DNA of 64,000 bases from Amblyornis subalaris (taxonomy: Eukaryota > Chordata > Aves > Passeriformes > Ptilonorhynchidae). This document shows positions 12,801 through 27,800 of the stretch, piece after piece; position 1 is the stretch's first letter, and the number at the start of each line of letters is the position of its first letter. The translations under genes were made by a program, and so were the position numbers. Where the stretch lies: positions 5,168,978 through 5,232,977 of the forward strand of contig JACAXG010000055.1 in assembly GCA_018881555.1 (NCBI GenBank), read 5' to 3'. The notes under the pieces were generated by a model, which was not told the DNA's origin, did not search any database, and saw nothing but the letters and a program-made list of their open reading frames with translations.

Positions 12801-15800
12801 TACAAGGTTTCTGAAACCAAAACACACACGTGGTGTGGGCTACAAGTATTTTTGTGCTTTTATTGATGGAAAACTAAACAGGTGACAGAAGAAAGTCAGC
12901 TAGATGTTGATCCTACAGAAAATATTGAATTTAATAAAGAAACAGAAATACTCTTACAGCTCATGAGCATTGCTCCCTGTGAGACACTCTTGAAAGGGGC
13001 AGGTACTCCCACAGCACACACAGAATCCTCAGACAAATCAGTAGGAGAACAGTATTTGTAGNGAAAACAGGTAGAATAGCAACTTCTGTGGGGGGTCCCA
13101 TATTTGTGCAGTATTTTTGTGAATTCATAATCCATGCAGTCATCTCATAGAAGAAATGTCAAGTAAGTCATCCTAATGACAGATTAACTGCATGCTCTTG
13201 GATCAAACAGCATTTAATATATTTTGAAAAATTCTAGAAAATTACTTTCCTGGGAAGTGATTTTTAAATGAGAAGGATCTGGGACATTCAAAAGTAAGGG
13301 GAGAAGCTACTGTTACAGGGAGAGATGAAGGGCCTGGGCTTACACCTGTGTACCTACTCAAAATTGTACACATCTTCCTTTGTGCATCCAGAAACCAAGG
13401 AGTCAAGTTTAACATCTGCAGAACAACAGACTGACTTAAAGAGAAACAGTCCAGAAGGACTTTGGTCTGGGATTTTTTTGTAGATAATTACTTTAAATAA
13501 CTTCAGTAAGACAGTATAAGAAAAATGGATTAATCCAATAAAGGCAGATTTTAAAGATGAAATTAACATCACAGGAGTAATATTGACTTGTCTCCATAGC
13601 ACCCCACTATACTAAATGTAGTATTTAGCCCTAAGACTGTCATTTCAAGAAGTTTAATGGATTTAAAATGCATTTTAAATGGATTTAAAAAGGAGGAATG
13701 TAAAACATTGCACTTCAAAGTGGGTATACCGAACTTTGAAATGAGATACTAACTAAATGGCAAAGATCATTAAATATTACAAGTGTTGTAACTGAGTGTA
13801 CAGATCACTTAGAGTAATTTAAAAAACCAAGCTTTTATTGCTATGCTTTAACACATTTAAGATCATTTTTACACTCTAAATGACAGCAGTATATGAGTCC
13901 AGTCACACTTAAAAAATAGATTCAAGTCAAATTGTGAAGTTTGTGAATGAATCCTCCATCTTTTTTCTCTATTACCTTCATATAGGAAGCCTGTACTGTC
14001 TTTAGCATTCCTAAGTTCTACAGCCACACATCAACATTCTGATTATAATCATACTGCATCCTTCAATCCCAAACATTACACAGCTGACCACCACAAAACT
14101 GAGAGTCATCTGGATACACCAGAAGCCTAAAATCACTATAGTTATTAACTCCTTGTGTCTATACTTTACTCAATCTTCTCAAGGGCTTAGACTTTTCCCC
14201 CAGGGTGGGTTGCAGACTTGGTTTTTGGAATGAATGGAATAGTAGTATGCAACAGCACAGAGAGAAGTGGGATTTTTTTTCCCCTGTCTGCTAAGATTGT
14301 TGGGAGTATTTTATCTAGTAAGTTCTTTTTAACCAAAAAAGAACAGCAGTTGACAGCTTTGTCCTCCTATTCTATGCCAAGTGTAATAAGAATAGCAAAT
14401 TACTTTGGCTTACTCCAGAGGGTATAATTTTAATACTAAAACATGTGGTGAAACCTCAGTGTCACAAGCTGTATCAGAAATGATTCTCTGTTTTTAAGCT
14501 CTATGGAGACATACTACTACTCTGAATGCAGTGAGACGCCATGGCTGAATGTGCATTTAAGGCTAGGAAGAAATAACTATCTTTTAAGGCTGAGAGGAAG
14601 AAATAACTAAACAGAGGTTTTCATAGGTGCACTACAACCTCCAAGTACTCTTAACAGCAAATCCGTTTACAACAGCAAACAGTCCATTTTCATTGGCAGA
14701 CTTGAAGAATGGCTGCAACTAAGAGAAATTCAGAAGTTAAAACTGCCATTTGAGTAGAAGCCTTTTATTTGTGTCAACAAAAACACAAGTTATTTCATAA
14801 AAATGTTCCATAAAGCATAAGAATAAATGGTATTTTTCAACCACAAGACACACTAAGGAAAGAGACTGTCTGGAAACAGACACAACTGTTCAAGAAAAAA
14901 AAAAAGGAGCCAAGCAGGGACTTGCTCCAGAAAGTTAGAATAACGATTTACCAGTAGTATTCAACATCTAAAAAAAAGAGCCTGGACAATGGAACAAAGC
15001 TTATTACTCAAACCCAGTCATATAGATAAGAGTGTTTTAGCATCCATCTCTTTCACTTTTAATTTCAAACCTTTGTACAATTAAATTGTCAGTCTCTGAG
15101 CAAAGACAATCTGCTGAATTTAGTGTTTGTTTGAATACGGAAACTATTTAATCAACCACAAACCACAACCCGCCACATTCCTCTTAAAATAACTTGATAT
15201 CAGGAACTAAATGATAAAAAAGGTAAAAACACTGATCCACTGTCACCTTACCCCAGGCTCCTGTCATCACTGAGTAAACTATCTCCATGTATCAGAAGAC
15301 ACACAAAGCTTTAGATCTTCATCTCTAAACTATGGGTAGTGTTTGTTTTCAGTACCTATTAATGAGTTCTCACGATTTTTAAAAAAGGTTGGTTGTAAAG
15401 AAATAGAAAGAACATAATGAATGAAGTTTTATTAGATGCATTAATTTGTATTTCATTCTTGGTTTTGACTTTCTGTATTTCAGGACTATCAGATTGGTTT
15501 AAAAAAAAAAGTCTTAAGAATTTAACTTATTTTTGGAACAGACTTCTTGAACTAGTGATGGAACTAAGGGATGTGTTGGGGTCAATACATGGCCAGAACT
15601 CCATTACATCAAGCAAAGATGAACAGAGAACAGCTTCACCATGGGCTGGAAAAACACAAACCAAAACAAAAAACCAAATATTGCTGCCTTCAGAGTGGGT
15701 TTAGCTATTTCATACTCAATTTAAGGTCCCTGTAATGACTAAATGTGTTAAGATTTGTTCAGTGACTTGACTACCTTTTTCAGTAAATACACACTTTCCC

Positions 15801-18800
15801 ATATATACAATAATGGATCCTTTTAAATATTGTAGAATATACAAACAGATCAAGATCTATATTATCCTCTGTATTTCCAAACACTTAATAAATAGAACTT
15901 TAAGGCCAGCTTCCTGATACACCATTATAAATAATTTTTGAGGATTTGAATAATGACTTGGAGAAAATATTTGAACTATAGCACTGATTACAAGGCTGTA
16001 CCTCATGGTCAAGGAATAGAACATACAATATACATTCAAATATCCAAAGGATACAATGGACAAAGCACAACAAACAGAACATTAAGATATGCAAGAGAAG
16101 TGACTTGATACACATTAACAAAATTAAAATATCTGTGAAGATCATACTTTTTGGGTGCAATTGGAAAAACTGCATTAAGAAAATGTTGAAAAAACAAGGT
16201 TAATCTTCCCTGAGGACAAAGAAATAGTTCTCAATATTGAGGTTCTGTTTTTTCAATTGTATCTTCTTATGTTCACATACCACCAGTAGCAAAATCTTCT
16301 GAAACCAATCATGTAAGCAAAAAACCTTTAGTTCAAAAAATTTGCCCAAATAAGGAAAAGGAGCAGTAGAACAGTTAAAGCTCTATTCTTGTGACGTTTA
16401 TTATACATACTGACTTTAATATAAACAAATAAAATCAAAATATACTTAAATATAGTAATTATGGTATACAGAACCCCTCATGGTAGCTAACAAGGAGAGT
16501 GAAAAACCATAAGGGCATATTCACATTGCAACTTTTAGATATTCAACATTTATTGTACTGCAAGCAGAAAAGGTTAAGCTTCTTGCAAGCAACAATTCAG
16601 ATCTCTTGGGTTTGGATACATTCTTCACAAAGATGTAAGGAGTATAAAATTAGTCACCTAAAGCTTGAGGGTAGAAACATCCTACTTCACTTGGTCGAGT
16701 TTTACAACCTGTGCTAAATTTTCTCAGAAGCCTGAGAAAATTTTAAAAAAGCCTATTTTAATTCTAACCAGAAGCTCACAATGTTTATTTCATGTCCAGT
16801 TCTTTAGTTCAAAGTTCAAGCATCAGACAAGAAAGGAGAACAGCGTAGAAAGGATACTAAAATGTCCATTTGTATTCCTACAGAGATCTCAAAAGTACTG
16901 ATTCTATTAAAGAGTTACGACACTTAATTCAGTCCTGGAAGAGAGCAAATTTGTTAATCTGCTTTTGAAGGAATCTTCGAGAACCAAATGGGCAGGATGA
17001 GATAACACCTGGGACGGTAGACTGAAATCAGCAAGATTGATCCAAAGAACACCTTCATCGTTAATAATAACAGTAATAAAATCACTAAGACATCAATTTG
17101 AAGCATGAGTTCTCTCAAATGACAGCAGTCAGGACTGCCTGAAAAAGTGGCTGACACTGACAACTGTGAATGTGTAGCACCTCTAACAAGGGGCAGAAAC
17201 CGCAACTTGGACTGGAAAATGGGAACTGTTCCTCAGCTGTAGTTGCCCCTGTACTTGCTGTGAGAACAAATGGAGGAAAAGAGAGTCAAGGAATCTTAGC
17301 ATTTGTTTGGAGTTTGCCAGACTAGCGGGAAGTTCTCATTACAACTCTAACTAAATTAGTGGAGCATTTGGAACTGGAAAACATTTATCAGGTAATTTTC
17401 TGTTTAGTAAATTCCACTCCTTAGCGTGTTTAGAAGGGTATTACTGTCAACATCTTATCTCATATTAACACACAATAAGCCACAAAAAAAGAAGTAGTAG
17501 TTAAATTCTGAAGTTACACATTAAGATTTGATTTCCTTCACAAAATACTCTTCGTAAATAAAATTGCATGTGATCAATAATTTTATATGGATACAAACAG
17601 CTTTGGTTAGGTGTCTATGGAATATCATTGCTCAGATCTTACACTTAGGCCTAAATTCAAGAAATTAGGAATAAGAAAAAAATTTCAAGAATGAATGAAT
17701 AAATTAAACTCAAAGTTAACCCTTTCTTACCAGCAGGAATTATGCCAATCCTTATATTGCACTGGACTAACGATGCTTTGGGATTATTTTGGTCTATGCC
17801 AGAGTCCTTCTGCATTCTTCCAATGAGACCATGCATCACTTCACTGAACATGCCGTCCCCACCAACACAAACAACACTGCCAGGAAACACAAATTAGAAT
17901 GCACACTAACAGTCAATAAACAACACAGCAAGTGTTCTACTTAAGGCATGCACTGGGCACACCAAAAATAGTTGTTCTATTCTCCTCTTCCATTTTTACA
18001 GGATATAGTAGGCCACAGTTAACTAGGCAATTAAAAAAAAGGCAAAAAAAACAAATTCCAAGCTACGCAACTGCAAATGCACCTAGACATATCTGCAACA
18101 TTAGAAAAAATGTTGGAATGCAACCTACAAAAATTTCTATCCTCTACTACTGTGTGCAGACAGACAAATATCAGTGGAAATTCACTATACAAATAAAACA
18201 CCGAACAGGACTGTACACACAGCTTTCCAAGTACACAAAGTGGAAACAGGGTACCCTTTCTAAAATGGGAGAAATTAATATTTGCCATTTCAGGTAGAAG
18301 CATATTTTACACAATTTAGTAGGAATTTACATTATATGAAAGCCAGAGAAGTGCATGTGTGCATGCCCTTTTCAACATGCTGAGAACCCATCAAACAGAT
18401 CGAAGTCATGTATGTCTACATAACCATTCATAATGAAACAGAGTTCTAAATGTTACCAGATGCTAAACCTTGTTTTGCAAATTTAATTCAGGTCAGAGCT
18501 GGTACAGCAGCTACACAGATCCTCAGTATGTTAAAGCTCAGCAGAGTCCACAGTCAAGCAAATACTAGGAAGTAAAAGGCTGTTTTACAGAGTATACGTT
18601 TTATGAACAATAATCAAATGCACTCTGAACTCTAAAAGCATAAACATTCTTTAACTGAAAAACTAATTCAAATACGCTTTAAAGGAACACATGAGAAATC
18701 CAAAGCTACGTATGTAGTTCCTAGCATACAAGTCTAGGAATGTGTACTGTTACCTATAGCAATAATTTCCAACTCATAAATTAATACTGTTTCACGTATC

Positions 18801-21800
18801 AGCAACAGATATTGCAGAATGAGGACTTATTTCATAAGACAAGTTAATTCATCTTATTTTTAAGCACAGATGTTTTAAATTCAGTTATTATTGTATTTTC
18901 AGCAGATGGAAAGCTTGAAAAAAACAGTCATTTTTTTCCCATGAATTGAGAAGACAGTCTTAAAAACATAAACTCTCCAACTTTAAGTCAAGACCTAGGA
19001 GATTGGGAGACAGGGAATAAAAGGATATTTGTTTTCAATTTTTGTAACTTTTTTCGCTTCCAATAGCTTAACTACACTATTCCTCAACTTTAGCCTGTCT
19101 TACCTTTCTCTGCAGACTCAAAAACAAGAGGTTAAAGAGAAAAATTTCCACATCAGTTCAAGGTCAATTTTGTCTCAGTACTAGTTTGCTCAAAGCTCCA
19201 TCCAACCTGGCCTTTAACACTTCCAGGGATGGGGTATCCACAGCTTCTCTGGGCAGCCTGTTCCAGTGCCTCTCCACTCTTACAGCAATGAATTTCTTTA
19301 TAACAGGTAATCTAAACCTGCCCTCTTTCAGTTTAAAATAATTCCCCATTGTCTTATCATGACATGCTCTTGTGAAATGTCCCTCTCCAGCCACCTTGTA
19401 GGTCCCCTTTAGGTACTGGAAGGTGCTCTAAAGTCTCCCTGGAGCCTTCTCTTCTTTAGGCTGAACAAGCCCAGCTCTCTCAACCTGTCTTCATGGGAGA
19501 AGTGCTCCAGCCCTCTGATCATCTTCTATAACAAACACTATCTCCAGGCTCAGAGGCGACAATTATATGAATGTCTATACCTATCCAAGGTAAATACGAT
19601 AAAGAACTTCACATATGCAATAACAGCACGACCAAATTCATAGCAAACATCAGATGACCAATGAACAAGTCACATGTGCTGCACATGTGAAGGCCCCTAG
19701 TGAAGTCTGTCTAAAAGAGATATCTTGGAGGGATTCTTATTTGGCTTCTTTGGCTTTACTATACTAGTGGATAAGCATCTCAGTTTTTAGATACATGATA
19801 ACAGCAAACACCTGCCAGGGGACTTCAGGAGCTAGTCCACAAGACAAATGAGTTTTTAAAGAACTACAGTCCCTTTGAATCTCAACCATTCTGTGAACTA
19901 ACTCAAAAACTAGCAAAAAAAACCCAACCAGAAACACTTTTACAAAGGCTTGTGCAACAGGCATATGGGTAAGAAACCACAGTGATACACNTCACTTATT
20001 CCAAACATGGCTATTACCTGCACAATAATATGGAATGCTCTAAGTGTTCTGCACAGTGATGTACAAAACCCTGCTATACTGTAACAAAATGAATATTTTA
20101 AGTAACTGTGCTTAAAGAGCAGCTGTTCCATCACTGAGCTAATAGGTTAGTACACTCACCATAAGAAATTCTTATAAGGTAAAATAGGAAGAACAAACAG
20201 GAAACACACACGAGATTTAAATAAGCTGCCTCAAGTAAAAACATTTGAAAAGCACTGAAGTAATTATCATTAAGAATCCTGTATCTACCTGCAGAATTCC
20301 ACGTATGGCTTTGCCAAATAGGGAATCTGGAGACTAAATGAAGAAATTCATCACCGAATGAAGGGAAAGCCACATATCAGAACTAGTCTAAGAGGACAGC
20401 CGAACAAAAATTAGAGGAATCCAAAGAACCTTTTACTGTATGTGAGAAAAGTCAACCTGAAGAAACACACACACTTACATGGTTCAACGATTTTTTAAAT
20501 CTTCCAGATGAGCACATGATCTGTTAGTTAAAAAGTAGTTTTAATACAAGAAGTCCTTCCTAACATCGCTGTTGACCACAGAAACAGACTTGTACTTGAT
20601 GGACAAAAATCAGGCTTGGAAAGACAGGCTGCAGTTTCCAAGCAAACTGCCATTCACGCCCAGCCCAGGAATAGAAGAATTGTAAGATTCTAAAACGATG
20701 CAGTTCTCTGGCCTATTGTTTATCTTGGCATGTTAGAGAGAAAACAAACAAAAAAAAACCCACTAAGAAAAAAAAAAATTTACAATATGAGACTTTGAAT
20801 CTGCCAAAACCACTTCAGATACCACCACAATTGGTCACTGCCACTTGCTGTAAAAAACAATTTGCTAGGAGTGGACATGGGCTCACTTGCCTCCTTTTTG
20901 TATTGAAATTTCACAAATCCTCAGTATACTTATTTCAAATCACAAGTCAAAGGAAAGGGAAAAATCGTAACTAACTGAGTTTTTCTAGGATCAATGTTTC
21001 CCTTCACTGAAATTCTGAAAAATTAAGAGAAAAATCATAGTATAGACAAAACTGTTTACTTAAAGTCAACTCATTTTAAAGCAGGTGAAGTCTGGGAACT
21101 CAACCTACGAATGTCATTTCTTACTAACACAATTTCTCAACATCATGCCCTTACTTGACATAGACAATGTATATAGCAAAGTACTACAGCAAAAATACTC
21201 TGAAAAGACAGAACATGTTTTCTTTTTGCAACTTACCTGTTTAAAAAGAACAAGATACAATTTTAAAATACTGTAGTTATGAGAGTTTATCTGCATACAT
21301 TTTCATGTTTTTCCAGACATGTAACTTCTTTCATGTCATGAACTGGAAACGGAAATGACTAGCTCTTTTATTAAAATATCCAGCAGCAGCTGATTTAATA
21401 ATGGAATGCAATATCACCATTCAGTCAGGTCTTCTTTTAAAACCGTAAATCCACAACAGGAGAAATGCGAATAAAGCCAAATGATGTAGCCATTATTGAA
21501 TAATCATAAATAGCAAGAGAAACTACCTGAAACACTTCTAAACAGTCCATGTTTTTACACACAGGCTGAATGCCACTGTACAGTGTTCTGAACTCACGTA
21601 TGTCAAGATCACAAAACGTTTCAGAGTAGTTTTTGAGCTACAACAGAAAGCTCAACTGAGCAGAATTAATCTTACATTCATCTTTTGAACACAAATGTCA
21701 TGCAAACATTGTTATATTACGCTTGAATATATTGTGTTGAACAAGTTTACTGAAACAGTTTAGTTTTCTTTTGATACTCCTAAAAGTGGTTTTCCTACAG

Positions 21801-24800
21801 AGAGGAATATGCCCTAGGACTTTTAGCTGTTGCAATGAATGTACCAATAATGAAGGCTACTGTTTTAAATTAGAGACAAGAACAGACCAATTACATAATA
21901 TATCAACTTGCAAAGAATAAAAGGCAAGCAAAGTTACTTACCCATCGTATTTATAAATATTAACTTCAAATAAATTGTCCTTAGCATGGTTAGCATGTTC
22001 AGTTACTGTGAAGAAATTAACACATTACAATTTATTATTAAAAAATACTACTATAAAACTGTATATAATATAGAATTATAAAAATTCATTAATAGCCACG
22101 ATTCCATTACCAATGTGACCATAAAACAGCTTGTCCATAAAACAGCCTGTCCATAAGATGTGTCTCAAAAGATTTTTGCCAGGGAAAGAATTGAATGTGC
22201 TAAGTGCACTGCAGTACATACAGAAAAATTATTTCACTAAAAATTGTGCAAATGAACAATTAGTTTCAACAGTGAAACTGAAAAAAGAGAAAAAAGGCAG
22301 TATCTTATAAATTAAGAGTTCAAAAAGCTCAGAAGCACCAGAAGTTCTAGTTTAGTAAGCAGAAAGTTGATAGAAGGTTGCCATTTATCTGGCTACCTAT
22401 GCTTTAATTAGAAAACATTCTGTACCACTTCATTTCATTCCCTTACTATAAAAAGGTAAACAACAGAAAGAACTTTAGCTACTCAGGGACGTTTTAAAGA
22501 GTTCATATTGTGTTTATCAAGAAATTAAAATATTCATTACTCACTAACAACATCAGTGGATACAGAAGCCAGACTGAAGAGTGGAGCAACCTTCTGTTCA
22601 TAAATCCTTTTCCCTTGTCTTTTTCCTCCATAGGGATTAATATACACAAGCAATTGCTTTGGTCTAGACTCTGCAGTAAGGAAAATTATAGTATACTGCT
22701 TTTGTACACAAAACAAAATTTCAACAAGCCATATAAACCCAAGCCTATTAACATCAAAGCAAACACAGCACAAAAGACTTATAACTCTTTATTAACTCTT
22801 ACAATTCTGCTTCATCTCCCCTCTTTATTATACTGATACTGACAGTATTGAACAAACTGTCAATAAGATAGCAGGTGGAATTCAGAATCATTTCTTCTGA
22901 CTCCATATCTAACATTCTTACATGTGATTTTTGCAGTACCTTCCCACTACACTAGTTACAGTAATTACATTGGTATCATAGGCATACAAGGCTAAAGGGG
23001 CAGCAATAGGAAAGGTACTTGTAAGTGAAGCATACACAAAAATACTTTTACATTAATTTATTAAAACTATCTTCTTACTTTAATATAGTTAAAATGCATT
23101 TCCTTTCTGTGATCAAGTCACAATAAGAATGCCTCACAAAACCACATGCTGCACAGCAAGTGCTTGTCCTACAGTGTACAACCCCTTCCCACCGCCCAGA
23201 AACACCTTTGATATTACTACAAGTTTGTCCAAATAGTTATGGATTGACACTGGTAGTGGCAATGAAAACAATTATTACACCTCTGTATTAACAGATATAC
23301 AAAACAGTAATGCTTGCTGCACCTAGAGAACCTCCTTTTTTATGGAACAGACAAAAACCTTAACACCCATACTTCCTCAGATGGCATTCTAAATCATTAT
23401 TTTAAAAGGAAAAACTATCTGACTTATTACATCAGCACACTTTTACAACAAATCCACCCAAGTCAGACTGTTTGAGTGGTTTACATCTGCCACACACTCA
23501 AAGCACTATTCCCCCTCTCTGAGAACATATTCCCTTTTCTGAAGTACTTTGTTACCAATACAATGAACAATTGCACTCAAACAGAGTTCAGTGCTCAGTT
23601 GATATTTCTCACAGGTGCACTGAATGTGTGCACAAACTCTATTTATTGAAAAAGACAGATATCTTGTGTGATGTATACCAAACAAAAACATTAAGAAGAA
23701 TGCTTCCATTGCCTGTCCAGAACAGTTTTTCTTAAATATTCATTTTTATTCTGTGAGCTTTAAGTACTCGCCTGAGTCACACTGTAGGTGTACTTGTATG
23801 CAAAACCTTTTCCAGCTCTGTATCTCAGATGGGCCTCAGACCTACACTGTAGGTAGCTCATCTCTAGTCCTGTCCCCAGCTCCAGCTGTTCTGCTCCAGC
23901 CTCCCTGGATGCATCGAATTACTTTATCTTATCTGGGCTGTAAATTGGACCTGCTTCTATCCCCATCCCTGTTCTGCCCATCCTGCTCAGATATAGTGGG
24001 GCCCTGGTCAGCAAGGGCACTGCCTCTGCTATGATCACCCCAGACCTCCTTTCTGTCACAGAGTTACTCTGCTCCTGTTGCTTCCTGACATCTATCGGGG
24101 TATCTCTTTCAGGAATAACTCTTTCAAAACTACTTTTAACCTCCCATGAAGTAGATGTCCAAGAGTCTCAGAAATGACTAATGGGAACTCTTACTACATA
24201 AGACACATTTTGTTCATGACAGAGTCCGGAAAAGTGAAACACACACAAAAAGCCACCGATAAATCCTACAACTGCTACAATCCTTGCCCTCAAATCTCTA
24301 GAGTACCTCAGATCCCTGAGCTTACATCTGCCCTTTACTTTTTCCAAAGCTACAGTCATTTAAAGCCTCTGCTAAGCTTCTAATGTGTCCGTTTTGTGAA
24401 AATAATTTACATCTGGGCAAAATTATATGACAGCTATAGTCCTGACTGATTAAGCACTCAGTACAACTTAGTGAATACACAAGATAAAAAAGCAGTGATA
24501 AGGAAACACTTCAACTCTTGGCTCCCTCAATTTTTGAGCATAAGCTTCTCTTAAGAGTTCAAAAGAGCAGATATATCAAAATAATATTGATTGATGTACA
24601 AGCCTACAAAATGATGGTGCAAATGTTCACAGTTTATTCAAACTTACTCTGCATTTCAAGTAATTCTTTCAGCGCCTGTATCCACTGATTACATAAGTGC
24701 TCATCAACACACCAAAACGTCACATCACTGCACCGCCAGCGGTGATTTCGGGCTTTCTTCACATAATACACTATTTAAATTTAAAAAAAGAAAAAAAAAA

Positions 24801-27800
24801 AGAAGAGGCATAATGAGATGGTTCTGTGAAATGAAAAATGCATTTCAGAGAGATCTCCAAAATATCGACCTGTAATTAACCTCCACTACTCATTTCTACA
24901 AATGACAGGAACATTCAGAGTAGGAACAGGACATTTGTAAAAAGTCCAAATGAAAAGATAAATGAAAACACTTGCTCTAGGTCATTACCTCATAGCAGAC
25001 ACCCAAACACAGACTTCTTTTTAAAGAAGCCATTTTTCATAAACTTGTTATAGACATACTTATTCAGAAGTTCACTGAGCTTATATATTATCTGTATTAA
25101 AGTCTACAATATCTACATAAAATACCTCAAGCTTAAGAAGCTAAGCCAGACGGACATCAGCTCTCATGTAACCAACAGGGTGAATTTCAATACATAAAGC
25201 TGAAATTTGAGACAAAAAGACTTCATTTTCTTGTGCATTAAGACCTTATACTTCATTTACAGTATCTCAAATCACTCTGACTAGAGGACTAAATGTGAGG
25301 AAAGTACTCCACAACATAAAGTTTTGGCATGGCATCTTTGTAGCCCAGAAGTCACCACTCTTTTTCCAAAACAGACATTTATTTCTGGCACCTTGTTTTA
25401 AGAATGCAGTCAATAATACAAAGAAACTTTCATGCATACACCCTGATGGTTAGACACAATTTAAAAAGCCCCAAACATTTAGGGCTCATTTTTTCAGTCT
25501 CTCTTTATTTTCTAGTCAAGTAGTAGAAAGCAGGTGTCCTGCTCCAGAGTCATTCAGCAGCAAAACAACGTTAGTTTGAACACTCAGACATAAGTTTGAA
25601 CTTCATTAAAAATAACTAATCACGGCATGTGTTCTTAAAAGGTTTTATTTTCCAAATAAGGATCTTTAAATGTAAACTGACAGATTTTTGGTGAGGGGTC
25701 TTTTGTTTGTCTTTGTGGGACTTTTGCTTGGGTTTATTATTTGGTTTTGGTTGGCTAGTTTTTTGGTTTTTTTTTTTTTAAACACATAATTTCTGTTAAA
25801 AAAACAAACTCTGAAGATTCCTTTCGAGTCTGCCTTAAACTACCTAGAGCAGAGTAATTAGCACAAGCATCCAGAGACTGTTATTTGCCTTACCTGTGAA
25901 AGCATGTAGCTTTGCCATTTTTTGCCACCTCCCAATGTTACGCTGTTTCTTGATAAACTCTGTTTCTTCTACAGCAATGATTTCAGAGATTGGTACAAAA
26001 TAGTTTTCTGTATGAACACAAGATCTTACATATTAGAATCTTCAAACAACACCTGAATAATTATTTCTATACCTAGTTTGATAGAGACATGATTAGAGCA
26101 GCTGCTCAATAGCACCACCAAAAGCATAACTGGAAATTTTCTGAATATGTTCCACTTTCTTTTGTCTTTAGTCAAAGCACACAATCCATCACCACCTACA
26201 AACTACCCAAACCAGTATTTTAAATGTCTATGATTTCCCAGAAAATTAGGTATTTTTTGTGTATAAAAATATTTTTGCATGAAGCCAAAATCCAGCAATA
26301 TTGATTTCAGAGTAATTAAACTGTCCCTTCAATGAGGCCTAGTGCAGATATTTGACAGTGAATTGCATGAGCTGTTTCAAAGAANGTGCAACTAAATCTC
26401 GTGCACAGACTACAGAGGCTATTTGTTATTCTCAAGTAAGTAGCTGGCTTATGAAAGAAGGGCATTCATATGAATTCTTAAGATTTTAAACTAAGCTTTT
26501 AAACTTTAGTATCCCTTAAGAAAATTCTAGATGTTATGTTTATGTACTGTGAAATATAATTTCCCGGTATCAACTTCAAAACTACTGTTTTTCAGAATTA
26601 AAGGCCTCTTGTTCTTGACTATGAAATAATTTCCTCCAACCTCATTCTTTTTTCTCTTATAGTTCCTAAACATCCTCAGACTTCTAAACTCCTGTCAAAT
26701 TGATGATTTTTGTCTCATTTTCATTACTGATTTCAACACTGCTCTGCTTTTACTTCATCTCAAAAAACTGGAACTTAAAATGCATGCTTTGTATTTATGT
26801 ACAAGCAAGTGCTCTCTGTATATATACACATGTATGAAAGATTTACATTGTTATAATAATATAGTCTTATGTAAGTAATCTCTTATATAATAAGAATTAT
26901 AATACACTTGCTTCTCTCACATATACAGAGAGACTGATAGTGTGATATTAAGAGAGATTAAACACATAAAATACAGACACTAATACCATTGTTAATAGGG
27001 TTTATCCTACATTTCATTTTCCTCATGATTTTCCAGAAGTACAATGGTAGTGGTGAGGAATGTAACATCAGCAAAAGGTTTTCCTGACCTCTTTACAGTG
27101 AAGACTGCAATTCATTTGCCATTAACTCAATTTTATTATTTTTTTCCCTATCCTATTTAATTTGTTTAGTCAACAGAGTCTTTACCTATCACCCCAGGTA
27201 TTGACAAGTTGTGGACTGCTCACACAAAGGGTTTTTTTCCCTTTTACAGGTGTTTTAGTATTTGATGTGATTTATACTCATTTAGTGATTTTATCTTCCT
27301 TGACATTTTCAGCATGATTCAAAAGAAATGTAGCCTTCAAACTTTACATTGAGGTCCTTTAGGAATCTGGCTGTATTTAAAAGTTTTAAAATTAAAAACA
27401 AACTTTGGCTTATAATAATTGCATCTACTATATTTAAGGCACAATAGGGAAGTGCAGGAGTCACATAATGTCTTTATGAAGATCTAACAGCAGAGATGGA
27501 CTCTGAGATGTATGATATGTATATCATACATACACACATGTAAGATTATATCAAATATCCAGTATTGGATAGTAATATTTATTTGGTCTTCCTAACAGAT
27601 GTAAGATCTGCTAAGAGATCGCAATATGATTATTCACTCGTACATTTATCCAAGGAAAAAGAAATACAGAAGAGAGACGGAACAATAAAGGAAAGGAAGC
27701 AGGTTCTTTAATCTTTCTTTCCCAAAATTGCTTTTACTTATTTTTCTACTGGCTCTGCCACTGACCCGTATGTCAAAATATGAAAGAAAGCTGGCTGCAC

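Noticed and set aside
17657..17890. 77-codon minus-strand frame taken as a small separate protein
   Set aside because: It is CERK exon 6 read through both splice sites. The upstream Met lies in the intron before the acceptor, and the last residues come from the following intron.
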